Source of the DNA: Candidatus Pelagisphaera phototrophica
GTDB taxonomy: Bacteria > Verrucomicrobiota > Verrucomicrobiia > Opitutales > Opitutaceae
Assembly: GCF_014529625.1 (NCBI RefSeq)
Contig: NZ_CP076039.1
Span: forward strand, 1,550,001 to 1,614,000
Reading direction: 5' to 3'
Length of the DNA stretch: 64,000 nucleotides
Numbering within the stretch: position 1 is the stretch's first letter; the number at the start of each line of letters is the position of its first letter. The notes under the pieces are model-generated. The model saw nothing but the letters and a program-made list of their open reading frames with translations, did no database searches and was not told the origin of the DNA. Position numbers and translations under genes: made by a program. Shown here in pieces: positions 63,061 to 64,000 of this stretch.

Positions 63061-64000
63061 CTAAAAGAAAAACAGGACTGCGATGAGCAGGACGGACAAG
63101 CAGGCGGTTATTCCGATCGGGAATACTCCTTTTCGCACATTTTCTCGTAGGTCTTCGCGAAGCTTCTCGCGTTGGTCCATCGAGGTACCCGAAATCTCCC
63201 AAATGGGGGTTAGAATCAGCGTCAATAGATTTGCGGGTCCTTCCGTTGCGAAATGGCAAAGCTTTTTCGTAGCCCCTGCGATGAGGGTTTTATGGGCGAT
63301 CCTGTTGATGCCGTTTAGGCAAATATCACAGGTTGAGTAGAAGAACTGACCTCCTTTTCGGTAGAACCAGTCGGTATCCAAAACGATCGTCGGAGTGCGC
63401 TTCAACATCGGGAGGAAAAGGAAGAACACCAGAGCCGAGAACATCAGTAGCTGCATCTGGGTGACGAGGTGACTCGTCGTGTAGGCTTGGTAATCAACTG
63501 TGTAGGGAAGAATGTCATATAAGGCCTGTGGCCTTATTCCCAAGTAGATGCAGAGGAAGGAGAGTATCCCCATGGCCCAAAGCATAGTGCCGGGAGCTTC
63601 TTTGGGTCGGAGTCCGCGGTCTTGGTTGAAGAAGACGAAGTAGGGAAACTTGATGCCTGCGTGAAGGAAGACACCGGCTGATGCGAGTTCCAAGACGATC
63701 CAGGGCCACAGGAGATGTTCGTGTTCTGCAGCTGCGATGATGATTGTCTTGCTTGTGAATCCACTAGTCAGCGGGACGGCGGAAATGGCGAGGGCCCCGA
63801 TCGTGCCGAACAATAGAGTGAGCGGCATCGTTTTGTAGAGCCCACCCAATTCGGTACAGCGGCTTTTGCCAGTGCGGTAGAGCACCGCTCCCGCAGACAT
63901 CCAAAGCAGAGACTTGTATATGATGTGGCAAAACGCGTGAGCGGTGGCTCCGCTGATCGCCATGTCCGTTCCAATGCCTGCAGCGCAAACCATGAACCCA
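63061..64000 (-). CDS. MrpD/NuoM-like proton-translocating antiporter subunit, C-terminal part (runs off right edge)
   Basis: At least 312 residues. The reverse frame is still open at 64000 (GFMVCAAGIGTDMAISGATA), so the N-terminal part lies outside. GATAHAFCHIIYKSLLWMSAGAVLYRTG and PLTSGFTSKTIII are hallmark helices of the proton-antiporter family shared by MrpD and complex I subunits NuoM/NuoN. The C-terminal extension (residues about 200-310) with an amphipathic stretch and a final helix is more like Mrp-type cation/proton antiporter subunits. It is an inner-membrane protein. Sibling subunits, if any, are beyond the window. Confidence 0.82.
   Translation of the reverse strand, partial: GFMVCAAGIGTDMAISGATAHAFCHIIYKSLLWMSAGAVLYRTGKSRCTELGGLYKTMPLTLLFGTIGALAISAVPLTSGFTSKTIIIAAAEHEHLLWPWIVLELASAGVFLHAGIKFPYFVFFNQDRGLRPKEAPGTMLWAMGILSFLCIYLGIRPQALYDILPYTVDYQAYTTSHLVTQMQLLMFSALVFFLFLPMLKRTPTIVLDTDWFYRKGGQFFYSTCDICLNGINRIAHKTLIAGATKKLCHFATEGPANLLTLILTPIWEISGTSMDQREKLREDLRENVRKGVFPIGITACLSVLLIAVLFFF

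Noticed and set aside
1-64000. CRISPR arrays, tRNA/rRNA genes, transposases, integrases, prophage genes
   Set aside because: No regularly spaced repeats, cloverleaf-like or rRNA-like sequence, or recombinase motifs were recognised by reading; a dedicated tRNA or ncRNA scan could still find small genes.

Overview
The window reads as a chromosome segment of a free-living, probably marine member of the Verrucomicrobiota, most likely the Opitutae/Puniceicoccales side. This is an inference from gene content. The supporting features are very long TonB-dependent receptors whose mature N-terminus reads EEEVFELSPFAVDASG, several formylglycine-type sulfatases, DUF1080 and NIPSNAP secreted proteins, a DUF1501 remnant, verrucomicrobial-style C-terminal repeats on secreted proteins, and pseudopilin/GspE genes in an otherwise Gram-negative setting. 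No rRNA, tRNA, CRISPR array, transposase or phage gene was recognised.

Positions 1-31 kb are mostly housekeeping. In order they hold a BioD-like ATPase and phosphate acetyltransferase, the MurJ flippase, a GlcD-type FAD oxidase, SerC, SurE, the rpsO-pnp pair, two orphan NarL-type response regulators, a DUF445 membrane protein, an esterase, glycine decarboxylase GcvP, endonuclease III, a pseudopilin and a branched-chain aminotransferase. Next comes a complete mcsA-mcsB-clpC protein-arginine-phosphorylation/Clp operon, a large secreted subtilisin, ObgE, and a two-gene type II secretion/type IV pilus ATPase unit.

Positions 31-35 kb hold a broken thioredoxin-fold gene and a tight three-gene polyamine operon: carboxyspermidine dehydrogenase, carboxyspermidine decarboxylase and agmatinase. 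Together these supply putrescine and convert it to spermidine.

Positions 35-50 kb are an accessory, secretion-rich region. It has a 1284-residue CAP/VCBS exoprotein with a fresh internal 339-bp duplication and three sulfatases. It also has two DUF1080 proteins, a NIPSNAP protein and a tripartite tricarboxylate transporter in which the binding protein (TctC) and small membrane subunit (TctB) are fused. The content suggests capture and desulfation of sulfated glycans plus uptake of a carboxylate.

Positions 50-62.3 kb contain a TPR gene translationally coupled to an FG-GAP lipoprotein gene, followed by a 5-kb tandem segmental duplication. Each unit carries a 1242-residue TonB-dependent receptor and its terminator. 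The second unit keeps only a stop-containing fragment of the FG-GAP gene, created by a 747-bp deletion. The two receptors share a block of about 1.94 kb in which I found no mismatch, flanked by diverged sequence, which is the pattern expected of gene conversion. The window ends with a DUF1501 pseudogene and the 3' part of an MrpD/NuoM-like antiporter subunit running off the right edge.
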